DNA of 34,027 bases from Henriciella sp. GTDB taxonomy: Bacteria > Pseudomonadota > Alphaproteobacteria > Caulobacterales > Hyphomonadaceae. Made by a program: the position numbers and the translations under genes. The stretch lies in NCBI GenBank assembly GCA_002733705.1, contig NVWP01000047.1, forward strand, positions 1 to 34,027. The letters are read 5' to 3'. The notes under the pieces were generated by a model that saw nothing but the letters and a program-made list of their open reading frames with translations, did not search any database and was not told the DNA's origin. Positions 1-7,849 of the stretch are shown in pieces. Within the stretch, counting starts at the first letter, position 1. Each line of letters begins with the position of its first letter.

Positions 1-2622
1 GTAGCTCAGGCCCAGATAGACGGTCGTGCCGACATATTCCCATTCGGTGCGCTGGCGGTCGTCACCGCCCTGGAATTCGCTGGTCGGCTCATTGTTGATA
101 TTCACCGCTTCAACGAAGAGCTTGAGGTCTGTGACCGGCTCGTAGGAGATGCTCGCATCCCAGCGGCCGAATTCGCCCTGGTCGAGATTGACCGACGGAT
201 CGTCGAGATTCACGTCCGTGAGGAAGCTGTCATTATAGGCGTAGCTGACCGAGGCATCGATGCCATGGTTCTGGTAGAAGGCGGTGACCGAATAGGTCTT
301 CTCCGCCTGGTTCAGGAGCGGCAGGGTCTGTCCGTCTACTTCGGTCTCACCATCAAGGAAGGTGGCGGACGCGCTGATCCCGATGCCGTTCAGCGTGTCG
401 GGCAGGAAGGGATCGAACTGCGTCTGGGCGATGAGTTCGAGGCCTTTCAGCTCACTGCTGCCTGCGTTCACGGTGGTTGAGACGTTGAGCTCTGTCACGC
501 CCGACGTGTCGACCGCGCCGCCAAGGCCGCGCGCTGCAAGGGCGGCGTTGATGCTCTCGGTGGTCGTGTAGCGCTCGGACAGGCCGACGAGATCATCGGA
601 AATGTCTTTCAGGAAGACGGCCGCCGAAAGAAGCGTCAGGTCATTCGGGTACCATTCGATGCTGGCGTCATAGTTCCAGGAGACGCGGGCTTCGAGGTCG
701 GGATTGCCGATGGAGAGGCCTGCGATGCCGAGTTCTTCGGAATAGGAAGAGCGCGGCGCGATGGCGTCATAGTCCGGCCGCCCGAGGGCGCGGGTGACCG
801 AGCCGCGGACCTTGAGGGCATCCGTGACATTGTAGTTGGCGAGCAGGCCCGGCAGTACGGTGACATAGTCGCCGCCATCACTGATACGCCGGGCTTCGTC
901 ATCTTCAAGCAGGTAACCTTCAGAGTCGACATCGGTCGCCTCGACGCGGACGCCGCCGATCAGCTCCAGCGGGCCAAACTGGCGCACGCCCATGACATAG
1001 CCGGCAAGCACGGTCTCGGTGATGTCATAGTCGGACGCAAAATCCTGCACGAAGCTGTCGTCATCATTGGCTTCGAAATAGGAGGCATTGGCCGGGTCTG
1101 CGAGGAAGGCATCCATCGCATCGACATCCATGAAGAGGTTCGGCGCGCAGCTTTTCTCGAAACAGTTCGTGAAGGCGCCCTTCGTGAGGGCCGGCGACGT
1201 CGCGAGTGTCAGGTCGGCGCTGCCGGGGTCAAAGCGGGTCCGCTCATAATCCCAGCTGCGATCGGTCTGCCGGGCCTTGGCGCCTGTCTTGAACCAGGTC
1301 ACCGCGTCCATGTCCCAGCGAAGGTCAATCTGGCCGGTGAGGCCGTCTTCTTCCATGTCGGAGTCCTGGAAACGGGCGCGGCGGAAGTCGAAAAGGGACG
1401 GGTCCTGGCGGTCTGGCGAGCCGGCATCCGGGGTAATATCGACGACGCCGTCGCCGGAGATATCAAAGCTGCCAGGGAAGATGCGGCCCGTGCGCCATTC
1501 CCAGTAGGAGTAGGGCTCGTTGATCTCGTTGCGGTTCGCGGTGACTTCGTAATTCAGGGTGAAGTCATTGAAGATGTTCTCGCCGCCGGCCGACACGGTG
1601 AAGATTTCCTTCTCGGCATTTTCCAGCCGGATATTTGCCGCGACACGATTCTCGCCAATCGTGCCTGTCGTCGGCGAGTTGAAGACGACGTCCGTGTCGA
1701 AGTTCTGCTCGTAACGGTTGCGGTGCTGGAATTCATCCCAGCTCGCATAGAAGGCGCGCGCGAAATATTTCGAATTGTCGTCCGGGCGGAATTCCACAGT
1801 GCCGTTGAGGTTCAGCCGTTCCCGGCCGATGACGTAATAGTTGTTCTTGACGTTCTCTGGCGCTGCACCGCCGACCGAACCGGTTACGGGGTCGGCCTCA
1901 TAGTCCACCCAGTCATCGGCATAGTAACCGGGCGCGATGTACTCGCGGTCAGACCAGGAGCCGCCGACGAGCCAGCCAAACTTGCCATCCATGGTTTTGC
2001 CCGAGAGGGTGGCATCTATGCCGTAGGGATCCTCGCCGCCATAGGCGCCGGCTTTCGGCTCGATGTCCTCAAAGCCGTAGCGGGCTGTAAGATAGCCATA
2101 GAAATCGTCTGTGCGGTCGAAGGGCGACTTGGTTTCTACGTTCACGGTGCCGCCAATGCCCTGTGCATCCATGTCGGGGGTCGGGGCCTTGATGACCTGG
2201 ACAGACCCGAGCACGCCGCCAGCGATGATGTCGAGCGGGGCGTTGCGGCCGCCCCCTTCGGTTTCAGGCGAGCCGAGATTGGCGCCATTGATTGTGACAT
2301 TGTTCAGGGAGGGATTGATGCCGCGGATCTGGACGTAGCGGCCCTCGCCCTTCTCGACCAGCATGCTGACACCGGCCAGACGATTGAGGCTTTCGCCGAC
2401 ATTCTTGTCCGGCAGCTGACCGAGTTCGTCGGAGCCGAGCGCCTCGATGATCTGCAGCGCGTCGCGTTTTTCCTCGATGCCGCGCTGGCGCGAGAGAAGC
2501 GAGCCTTCCACGGTTATGGTGTCGAGCTTGTATTCCTCATCCGTATCGGTCGATGCAGCCTGGCCCATGGCGACGCCGGCAAGCGCGAACGAGCTTGTCA
2601 GCAAAAGTGCGTGTCTGAACAT
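1..2622 (-). CDS. TonB-dependent receptor, Caulobacter/Xanthomonas type (3' end cut by window edge)
   Basis: This is an outer-membrane active transporter that takes up a large substrate using TonB energy. The 874 visible codons start at ATG 2622, six bases after a GAGGGG ribosome binding site. A signal peptide covers about residues 1-22 (hydrophobic LLLTSSFALAG, then AMGQA). A TonB box (DTITV) lies at 34-38. The plug domain follows, with LPDKNVGESLNRLAGV (70-85) and RYVQIRGINPSLNNVTING (95-113), the pattern of the TIGR01782 TonB-Xanth-Caul group. The rest reads as alternating aromatic beta-barrel strands. The frame is still open at base 1, where it ends GLSY; such proteins usually end in a terminal Phe one or two residues later, so very little is missing. 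The substrate is unknown; this group often handles plant or algal saccharides. No partner gene is visible. Confidence 0.95.
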   Translation of the reverse strand, partial: MFRHALLLTSSFALAGVAMGQAASTDTDEEYKLDTITVEGSLLSRQRGIEEKRDALQIIEALGSDELGQLPDKNVGESLNRLAGVSMLVEKGEGRYVQIRGINPSLNNVTINGANLGSPETEGGGRNAPLDIIAGGVLGSVQVIKAPTPDMDAQGIGGTVNVETKSPFDRTDDFYGYLTARYGFEDIEPKAGAYGGEDPYGIDATLSGKTMDGKFGWLVGGSWSDREYIAPGYYADDWVDYEADPVTGSVGGAAPENVKNNYYVIGRERLNLNGTVEFRPDDNSKYFARAFYASWDEFQHRNRYEQNFDTDVVFNSPTTGTIGENRVAANIRLENAEKEIFTVSAGGENIFNDFTLNYEVTANRNEINEPYSYWEWRTGRIFPGSFDISGDGVVDITPDAGSPDRQDPSLFDFRRARFQDSDMEEDGLTGQIDLRWDMDAVTWFKTGAKARQTDRSWDYERTRFDPGSADLTLATSPALTKGAFTNCFEKSCAPNLFMDVDAMDAFLADPANASYFEANDDDSFVQDFASDYDITETVLAGYVMGVRQFGPLELIGGVRVEATDVDSEGYLLEDDEARRISDGGDYVTVLPGLLANYNVTDALKVRGSVTRALGRPDYDAIAPRSSYSEELGIAGLSIGNPDLEARVSWNYDASIEWYPNDLTLLSAAVFLKDISDDLVGLSERYTTTESINAALAARGLGGAVDTSGVTELNVSTTVNAGSSELKGLELIAQTQFDPFLPDTLNGIGISASATFLDGETEVDGQTLPLLNQAEKTYSVTAFYQNHGIDASVSYAYNDSFLTDVNLDDPSVNLDQGEFGRWDASISYEPVTDLKLFVEAVNINNEPTSEFQGGDDRQRTEWEYVGTTVYLGLSY

Positions 2623-2777
2623 TGTTAACCCCTCAGTCAGATTTGACGGGGGCCTGATAGGGGACTTTCTGCGTCGCGCTTGTGACGCTTTTCTGAACTA
2701 TTTGTTGCAGGGCAGCCCGTCGAAAACCTGTGGTTTTCAGGCGCCGCTGATTTGCCGCCTTGTGTTGCAGACCGGCA
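2623..2777. other. Intergenic region with hairpins between the TetR/COQ9-like gene and the TonB receptor
   Basis: This 155-base gap holds two inverted repeats. GAAAACC (2722-2728) pairs with GGTTTTC (2732-2738) over a 3-base loop, and GCGTC (2671-2675) pairs with GACGC (2684-2688). The first sits about 40 bases past the upstream stop codon and could end that transcript, but no T-run follows. The second lies 50-65 bases before the receptor start, where a promoter or operator is expected. I see no coding sequence here. Confidence 0.4.
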
Positions 2778-3425
2778 TCAGGAGAAGGCTGGCGTGTCCT
2801 CTTCTGACATGGCGCCAGTGGCCGGGTCTGGGGTGTCGCGCATCTTGCGGCCAAAACGGCCTTTGATCCAGCCGGCGCGCTCTTCCATCTTGCGAAGTTC
2901 GCCATCCAGCTTGGCCATGGTACGCGACAGGTCGCTGCTGTCTTCCTTGCGCCAGGCTATTTCTGCCTGTGCAAGGGCCCAGGCGATGGCGCTCTTGCGC
3001 ACAGGCTTGGGAAAATCACCGGCGCTATCAAGCCCGGCGCAGGCGAGGGCCCAGTTCGCGGTTTCGTGACGCGCGGCAATCAGGTTGAGGATACGGACAG
3101 GCTGGGTCTGACGCCACTCCTGTAGCGAGAGGAGGGCCTCGCGGTGTTGTTCCATCCTGTCGAAGCGCATCATGATGACGTCGAAGAGGCGCGTGCGGGG
3201 CGCTTCGTCCTCGCTGGTGGACCCTTCGCTCATTGCGCGGTCCAGCCAGGGTTCGACGGCGTCGGAAATTTTTGCCTTGTCCGCGACACCGTGGAAATCC
3301 TCAAGCGAAAGGCTGGCCCGCTCTGCTATGGCGCTGAGGGTGAGGTCACGCCAGTCAATGGTCTTGGTAAGATGGAGGGCCGCCTCGACGCCCTTGTCGA
3401 GAATCTCTCTGCGCGCATCGCTCAT
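2778..3425 (-). CDS. TetR-like / COQ9-family protein
   Basis: This 215-residue protein has a TetR-like helix-turn-helix start (about residues 25-55, LTLSAIAERASLSLEDF). It is followed by RLFDVIMMRFDRMEQHREAL (about 83-102), the typical first segment after the helix-turn-helix in alphaproteobacterial COQ9/TetR proteins. COQ9 proteins are lipid-binding helpers of ubiquinone biosynthesis built on the TetR fold. The C-terminus is charged (KMEERAGWIKGRFGRK) and looks like an extension. ATG 3425 follows an AGGAG site at eight bases and lies three bases past the proC stop, so it is the last gene of the ybjN-proC operon. Whether it binds DNA or lipid cannot be decided by eye. A ubiquinone role is plausible because ubiK lies 4 kb away, but this is inference. 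Confidence 0.75.
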   Translation of the reverse strand: MSDARREILDKGVEAALHLTKTIDWRDLTLSAIAERASLSLEDFHGVADKAKISDAVEPWLDRAMSEGSTSEDEAPRTRLFDVIMMRFDRMEQHREALLSLQEWRQTQPVRILNLIAARHETANWALACAGLDSAGDFPKPVRKSAIAWALAQAEIAWRKEDSSDLSRTMAKLDGELRKMEERAGWIKGRFGRKMRDTPDPATGAMSEEDTPAFS

Positions 3426-3428
3426 GGT

Positions 3429-4235
3429 TCAGTCTCCTGAAAGTTCGCGGTCGCGCTTGATCGCTTCAGCAACCGCCTCCTTCATGAGAGATGGCATGGC
3501 GCCGTCGCGCATCAAGACGTCGAGCGCCGCCTTGGTCACACCGCCCGGAGACGTGACGTTCTCGCGCAGGGTGGAGGGGGGCTCGTCGCTGTCCATCATG
3601 AGGGCACCAGCACCCTGTACGGTTTTCTGCGCCAGCCGGAGGGCAAGATCGCGGTCGAGACCATGGGCTTCACCTGCAGCGGCCATGACTTCGGCAAGCA
3701 GGAAAGCATAGGCTGGGCCGCAGCCAGACAGGGCCGTGGCGGCCGAAATCTTGTCTTCGGGGATCGGGCCTTCGACGGCGCCGAGCGGGGTGAGGAGATC
3801 CCGCAGATGGGCTGCATCCTCATCGGATGCACTGCTGGGCAGGCAGAGAAGCGTCATGCCTTCGCCGACAAGGCCGGGTGTATTCGGCATGGCCCGGGCG
3901 ACCCGCCCCGTTCCAAGCCTTTCGGCCAGGCTGTCGAGCGTGATACCCGCCATGATCGAGAGGACGAGCGTGTCCTTGCCCACAAAGGCGCGCAGGTCAT
4001 CCAGTATCTTCGGGAAGATCTGGGGTTTGACCGCGACCACCAGCGTATTGGCAGGTGCGGGCGCCGGATTGAGGTGTATCTTTCCAGCCTCCGCCCACCC
4101 CTTCAGCAGGTCGGACGGTGCCGGGTCATGGATTGAGATCGCGCCTTCATAGCCGGACTTGATCCAGCCGCCAGCGAGCGCTGATCCCATACGGCCGCCG
4201 CCAACGAGGGTGAGGCCGGACTCAGGCCTCGCCAT
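3429..4235 (-). CDS. proC: Pyrroline-5-carboxylate reductase
   Basis: This cytoplasmic enzyme catalyses the last step of proline synthesis, reducing 1-pyrroline-5-carboxylate to proline with NAD(P)H. The 268-residue length is normal for the family. An N-terminal Rossmann motif LTLVGGGRMGSALAGGW covers about residues 8-24. The family signature near the C-terminus is present (LRENVTSPGGVTKAALDVL, about residues 223-241), as is the conserved AMPNTPGLVGEGM segment in the middle. ATG 4235 lies inside the end of the upstream ybjN-like gene (14-base overlap) without a clear ribosome binding site, which suggests translational coupling. The TetR/COQ9-like gene follows after a three-base gap. Confidence 0.96.
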   Translation of the reverse strand: MARPESGLTLVGGGRMGSALAGGWIKSGYEGAISIHDPAPSDLLKGWAEAGKIHLNPAPAPANTLVVAVKPQIFPKILDDLRAFVGKDTLVLSIMAGITLDSLAERLGTGRVARAMPNTPGLVGEGMTLLCLPSSASDEDAAHLRDLLTPLGAVEGPIPEDKISAATALSGCGPAYAFLLAEVMAAAGEAHGLDRDLALRLAQKTVQGAGALMMDSDEPPSTLRENVTSPGGVTKAALDVLMRDGAMPSLMKEAVAEAIKRDRELSGD

Positions 4236-4725
4236 CGGTTTCGAACATGGCTGCGTCGATGGCTTCTTCCGGTGTCTTGCCGGCCCAGATGACGAAGTTG
4301 AAGGCCGGAACGAACATGTTCACGGCATCGGTTGCCGCCGCGATCACGGCGCGGATTTCGCCTTCTTCCGGCTCGACCCGGTCCAGCATGGGCAGGGTGT
4401 GGCGGAAGAGAAGGACATTGTCCTCAACCCAATAGTCGAAGTGGCCGAGCCACAGGCGCTCATTTGCCATCAGCACAAGTCTGGCGATGGCGTTCGTCCG
4501 CGCGGCCGTCGGTTTCAGGTCGAGCGTAATGGTGAAATGGAGGGCAGGGGGTTCGCGCCGAGAAGCAATCAGGGCGCCCATCTCACCCCAGCGTGTCTGG
4601 GCGATGCACTGGACGGCGTAGTCGTCGTCGCGCTGGTGTTCCCAGCCTGCATGTTCGAGACACGCTTCGACCATGTCGAGCGGATCGGCATTGAAGTCCC
4701 GGGATTGTTCGAGATTGAGGCTCAT
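4222..4725 (-). CDS. YbjN domain-containing protein
   Basis: This 167-residue soluble protein belongs to the YbjN family, a fold related to type III secretion chaperones. The family has no settled biochemical role; E. coli YbjN is linked to stress and motility regulation. Visible features are the N-terminal DPLDMVEACLEHAGWEHQRDD, a central ERLWLGHFDYWVEDNVLLFRH, and a C-terminal helix with VNMFVPAFNFVIWAGKTPEEAI, all typical of the alphaproteobacterial branch. ATG 4725 follows a GGAGG site at nine bases. It leads an operon with proC and the TetR/COQ9-like gene, and a ybjN-proC neighbourhood is, as I recall it, common in Alphaproteobacteria. The end overlaps the proC start by 14 bases. Confidence 0.88.
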   Translation of the reverse strand: MSLNLEQSRDFNADPLDMVEACLEHAGWEHQRDDDYAVQCIAQTRWGEMGALIASRREPPALHFTITLDLKPTAARTNAIARLVLMANERLWLGHFDYWVEDNVLLFRHTLPMLDRVEPEEGEIRAVIAAATDAVNMFVPAFNFVIWAGKTPEEAIDAAMFETDGEA

Positions 4726-4802
4726 CGGCGATTTCCTCCGAATCAGCGTGGCAAATCGCCACTGGCCGGAACGGTAACACGGGGACCAGCCCCTGCAACC
4801 TA

Positions 4803-4860
4803 GCTTCCCCTCTCACTTGTGGAAGCCCGGCACAGCTTCCCCTCGCATGCGGGGGTGAGG
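4803..4860. repeat. Three-armed inverted repeat between ybjN and modA
   Basis: GCTTCC (4803-4808), GGAAGC (4821-4826) and GCTTCC (4835-4840) form two mutually exclusive stems: arm 1 with 2, or arm 2 with 3. The block AGCTTCCCCTC occurs twice (4802-4812 and 4834-4844). CTCAC (4812-4816) can close an outer stem with GTGAG (4855-4859), and the palindrome CGCATGCG lies at 4844-4851. It sits in the divergent promoter region and could be an RNA leader, an operator or a dispersed repeat. Confidence 0.6.
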
Positions 4861-4911
4861 GTTTCAAATGGTCAGAACAGTTGCAGCACAGCGCGGCTGG
4901 TGCGAAGGCAG

Positions 4912-4946
4912 GGTGCGCGTGGGCGCACTCAGCGTTGCTGCGCACC
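4912..4946 (+). promoter_or_regulatory. Hairpin pair just upstream of modA
   Basis: GTGCGC (4913-4918) and GCGCAC (4923-4928) form a perfect 6-bp stem with a GTGG loop. GGTGCGC (4912-4918) can instead pair with GCGCACC (4940-4946), which lies 24 bases before the modA start. The two pairings exclude each other. modA has no obvious ribosome binding site, so structure here could affect translation. I could not match it to the Moco riboswitch or a ModE box by eye. Confidence 0.4.
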
Positions 4947-4969
4947 AGGGCGGGTGCTAGACCATTGAA

Positions 4970-5761
4970 ATGTCGGGACTGAACTGGATCAGAAAGGTCG
5001 GCGCTGCCCTTGGTCTGTCAGCCGCCTTGCTGACCGGGTGCAGCCAGCCGCATCGCGGCGATGTCATGCTCGCCGTCGCCACCAATTTTCTCGCCACAGC
5101 CGAAGCGCTCGAAGTGGAATTCGAGGCAGAGACCGGACTGGAGCTCGTCATTTCTTCTGGATCGACCGGCCAGCTCTATGCCCAGATCGACAATGGCGCA
5201 CCTTATGACATCTTCCTTGCCGCCGACCGGGAGCGTCCGCGCCGTCTGGTCGAAAGCGGCCGGGCCATGTCAGGCACCCAGTTCACTTATGCGGTGGGCC
5301 AGCTTGTCCTGTGGATGCCCGATGGCGATGCGGCGTCTTTCGATGGGGAGGTGGTTCTGGGGCAGGCGGACTTTCGCGCGCTTGCGATGGCCAATCCGGA
5401 TCTGGCGCCCTATGGCGCCGCTGCGCGTCAGGTTCTGACTGGTCTGGGGCTGGAAGAGGCGCTGGCCGGCAAACTGGTCTATGGGCAGAATGTGGGGCAG
5501 GCATTCGCGCTTGTGGCAAGTGGAAATGCGGAGCTTGGCTTCGTGGCGGCCTCCCAGCTGGCCCAGGGAGAGCGGGCGGAAACGGGCGCCATCTGGCGGG
5601 TGCCGGGGGAGCTGCATGAGCCGATCCGGCAGGACCTTGTCCTCATGCGCCACGCCGCAGCCAATCAGGGCGCGCTGCAGTTCATCAACTTCCTGCGCAG
5701 TGAAAAGTCGCAGGCGATCATCCGTAGCTATGGGTATGCGGATATAGGTCCCGATGCCTGA
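4970..5761 (+). CDS. modA: Molybdate ABC transporter substrate-binding protein
   Basis: This protein captures molybdate (or tungstate) outside the inner membrane and hands it to ModB. It has 263 residues, a normal length. The N-terminus is a lipoprotein signal with LLTGC at 20-24, so it is probably membrane-anchored at Cys24 rather than free in the periplasm. Family features are AVATNF (35-40), SSGSTGQLY (62-70, oxyanion-binding serine region), YDIFLAADRERP (79-90) and the late LVYGQNVGQAF and ELGFVAASQ segments. The start at ATG 4970 keeps the full signal peptide, although no good ribosome binding site precedes it. The end overlaps modB by eight bases, and modC follows, giving a complete uptake operon. 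Confidence 0.95.
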   Translation: MSGLNWIRKVGAALGLSAALLTGCSQPHRGDVMLAVATNFLATAEALEVEFEAETGLELVISSGSTGQLYAQIDNGAPYDIFLAADRERPRRLVESGRAMSGTQFTYAVGQLVLWMPDGDAASFDGEVVLGQADFRALAMANPDLAPYGAAARQVLTGLGLEEALAGKLVYGQNVGQAFALVASGNAELGFVAASQLAQGERAETGAIWRVPGELHEPIRQDLVLMRHAAANQGALQFINFLRSEKSQAIIRSYGYADIGPDA

Positions 5762-6425
5762 TCTCGGGCCCGTCATTCTGAGCCTGCAGCTTGCGGGTGT
5801 CACGACGGTGATCCTTTTGATGATCGGCCTGCCGCTCGCCCTGTGGCTTGCCTATACAGACTCCCGCTTCAAACCCGTCATCGAAGCGGTGACGGCGCTT
5901 CCGCTTGTCCTGCCGCCAACAGTGATCGGTTTCTATCTCCTTCTTCTCATGAACCCGGACGCGCCCCTCGGGGGCATCTGGGGCAGCCTGACGGGCGGTA
6001 CGCTGAGCTTTTCCTTTGCGGGTCTGGTGATCGGCTCCATCGTCTATTCGCTGCCTTTCATGGTTCAGCCGCTTCAATCGGCCTTCGAGGCGGTCGGGCG
6101 GGGCCCGCTGGAAGCGGCGGCAACGCTTCGTGCCTCGCCGCTCGATGCGATACTGCATGTGCTCCTGCCCCAGTCCGCGCGCGGGCTGCTGACAGCCTGC
6201 GTCCTGACTTTTGCCCATACAATCGGGGAGTTTGGCGTGGTCCTGATGGTGGGCGGTAATATCCCGGACCGCACGCGTGTGATCTCGATCGCGATCTATG
6301 AACACGTGGAGTCGATTGAGTATGCCGAAGCGCATGTGCTCTCGGCCGGCCTGCTCGCCTTCGCCTTCGTGACGCTTGTCGGGGTCTATGCCCTCAACAG
6401 GAGCTACCGTCTCCGTGTCAGCTGA
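5754..6425 (+). CDS. modB: Molybdate ABC transporter permease
   Basis: This 223-residue inner-membrane permease forms the molybdate channel with ModA outside and ModC inside. It has about five hydrophobic segments, starting with VILSLQLAGVTTVILLMIGLP near residue 7. The conserved LPLVLPPTVIGFYLLL segment (about 50-65) is characteristic of ModB. The cytoplasmic coupling loop reads EAAATLRASPLDAILHVLLP (about 120-139). It matches the EAA loop, except that the usual Gly after the EAA block is replaced by Arg. HTIGEFGVVLMVGGNIP near residue 175 is another ModB hallmark. The gene starts inside the modA stop region and its last codons overlap the modC start, so the three genes are translationally coupled. 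Confidence 0.95.
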   Translation: MPDLGPVILSLQLAGVTTVILLMIGLPLALWLAYTDSRFKPVIEAVTALPLVLPPTVIGFYLLLLMNPDAPLGGIWGSLTGGTLSFSFAGLVIGSIVYSLPFMVQPLQSAFEAVGRGPLEAAATLRASPLDAILHVLLPQSARGLLTACVLTFAHTIGEFGVVLMVGGNIPDRTRVISIAIYEHVESIEYAEAHVLSAGLLAFAFVTLVGVYALNRSYRLRVS

Positions 6426-7515
6426 CCTGCTTCATCTCGACTTCAAGCTGCGCCGCCCCGGTTTTAAGCTGGAGGTCGACAAAACGCTGCTGCTTGATGG
6501 TGTGACCGCGGTATTCGGGCCGAGCGGCAGCGGCAAGACAACCCTGCTGCGCGCCATTGCGGGGCTGGAGCTGCCAGATGAGGGGTGTATCCGGTTTGGG
6601 GATGCTGTCTGGTTCGATAGCGCGGCAGGGAATGTGCTTTCCGCCCATCGGCGCAATGTTGCCTATGTCTTTCAGGATGTCCGCCTGTTCAGCCATCTCG
6701 ATGTGCGGGGGAATCTGGATTTTGCCGCCCGCCGGGCTGCCAGGGCGGGTCGCAGCCCGGATTTCGAGACGGCTGTTGAGGCTTCCGGCATAGGGTCTTT
6801 GCTTGAGCGGCCCGCGGCATCGCTTTCTGGTGGGGAAAGCCGCCGGGTCGCCCTGACGCGGGCAATCCTTTCCTGTCCGGACCTTCTGCTGCTGGATGAG
6901 CCGCTGACTGGCCTCGACCGGGCGGCACGCCGGGCCATTCTGCCCTATCTGCGTGAGCTGCCCGAGCGGTCACGCTGTCCGGTGCTGTATGTCAGTCATG
7001 ATCTGGAGGAAGTTGCCGCTCTCGCCTCGCAAATCGTCGTGATCGATAGTGGGCAGGTGTCCGCGAGTGGGCCGGTCGCAGAGGTCTCCCGAACCCTCGA
7101 TCTCGGGCCGCTGTCGGATGCGGCGGGCCCGGCCTCTCTGGTCGAGGCCAGGATCCAGTCTGTGGAGGAGGGTGGCGGCCTGATGCGGCTCACGATTGGC
7201 GATGTGCCGGTCTATCTGCCCGCAGCCAGAGACGCGAGGTCAGGCGAAACGGTGCGCCTGTTCATCGATGCGCGTGATGTCGCTATTGCGCTTCGCCCGC
7301 CGGGGCCGGTTTCGATCCGCAATGTGCTTCCCGCTCACGTCCATCGTATCGTCTCGAAGGATATAAGCGCCGAAGTCCTCATCGATCTTGAGGTTGGCGG
7401 AGCCATCATACGCGCCCAGATCACGCGGGCCGCGCTTGAAGACCTGTCGCTGGAAACGGGACAGGCGGTGCATGCCCTTATGAAGAGCATGCGGCTTGCC
7501 GGGGATTTCCGCTGA
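6415..7515 (+). CDS. modC: Molybdate ABC transporter ATP-binding protein
   Basis: This is the ATPase that powers molybdate import. With the GTG 6415 start it has 366 residues and shows Walker A GPSGSGKT (35-42), Q-loop FQD (86-88), signature LSGGESRR (137-144), Walker B LLLLDEP (157-163) and switch His195 in YVSHD. A C-terminal Mop/TOBE oxyanion-sensing domain covers roughly 285-360. GTG 6415 was chosen because AGGAG lies at 6399-6403 and homologues start just before the first beta strand; ATG 6388 and TTG 6376 are in-frame alternatives that would overlap modB more. The TGA stop abuts the ubiK stop on the other strand. Confidence 0.94.
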   Translation: MSADLLHLDFKLRRPGFKLEVDKTLLLDGVTAVFGPSGSGKTTLLRAIAGLELPDEGCIRFGDAVWFDSAAGNVLSAHRRNVAYVFQDVRLFSHLDVRGNLDFAARRAARAGRSPDFETAVEASGIGSLLERPAASLSGGESRRVALTRAILSCPDLLLLDEPLTGLDRAARRAILPYLRELPERSRCPVLYVSHDLEEVAALASQIVVIDSGQVSASGPVAEVSRTLDLGPLSDAAGPASLVEARIQSVEEGGGLMRLTIGDVPVYLPAARDARSGETVRLFIDARDVAIALRPPGPVSIRNVLPAHVHRIVSKDISAEVLIDLEVGGAIIRAQITRAALEDLSLETGQAVHALMKSMRLAGDFR

Positions 7516-7761
7516 TCAGCCGGATGTCTTTTCCAGAGCCTCGACACGCTTTTCGAGCGCTTCGACCTTTTCCAGCGCGCTGATGGCGATGGCGCGCAGC
7601 GCTTCAACCTCGTCGCGTTCGACAAGGTCCATGTCTGCCACGAATTCGCGGACCCGCGACTGCATGGCGGTACGCGCTTCCTCGCCAGCCGAGCGGGCCG
7701 CGCCCATCGCGCCTGTCATGAAGCCTGCAAGCTCATCGAGTAGTGGATTTGTATTGGCCAT
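7516..7761 (-). CDS. ubiK: UbiK-family accessory factor (BMFP domain)
   Basis: This 81-residue protein belongs to the UbiK/YqiC family. It helps assemble or target ubiquinone biosynthesis enzymes under aerobic conditions and tends to form trimers that touch membranes. The N-terminal half is an amphipathic helix rich in Ala and Gly (LLDELAGFMTGAMGAARSAGEE). The C-terminal part (about residues 47-78) is a coiled coil with repeated EALEKRVEALEK. ATG 7761 has an AAGGAG site seven bases upstream. It is divergent from lgt across an 88-base gap and convergent with modC, with the two stops back to back (TGATCA at 7513-7518). Confidence 0.88.
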   Translation of the reverse strand: MANTNPLLDELAGFMTGAMGAARSAGEEARTAMQSRVREFVADMDLVERDEVEALRAIAISALEKVEALEKRVEALEKTSG

Positions 7762-7849
7762 GCGGTTACTCCTTGCCGCGACTATGGGGAGAGACTAGCC
7801 GGTATCGGTCTACAGATAGACGACGGCGAGCCACGGGAAAAGGCAGGCG

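Noticed and set aside
1723-2628. A 301-codon plus-strand frame over the TonB receptor
   Set aside because: It is a shadow of the receptor's third codon position bias; no domain or ribosome binding site is visible.
4912-4946. Moco riboswitch or ModE operator
   Set aside because: Hairpins are present, but I could not match the consensus of either by eye, so only structure is reported.
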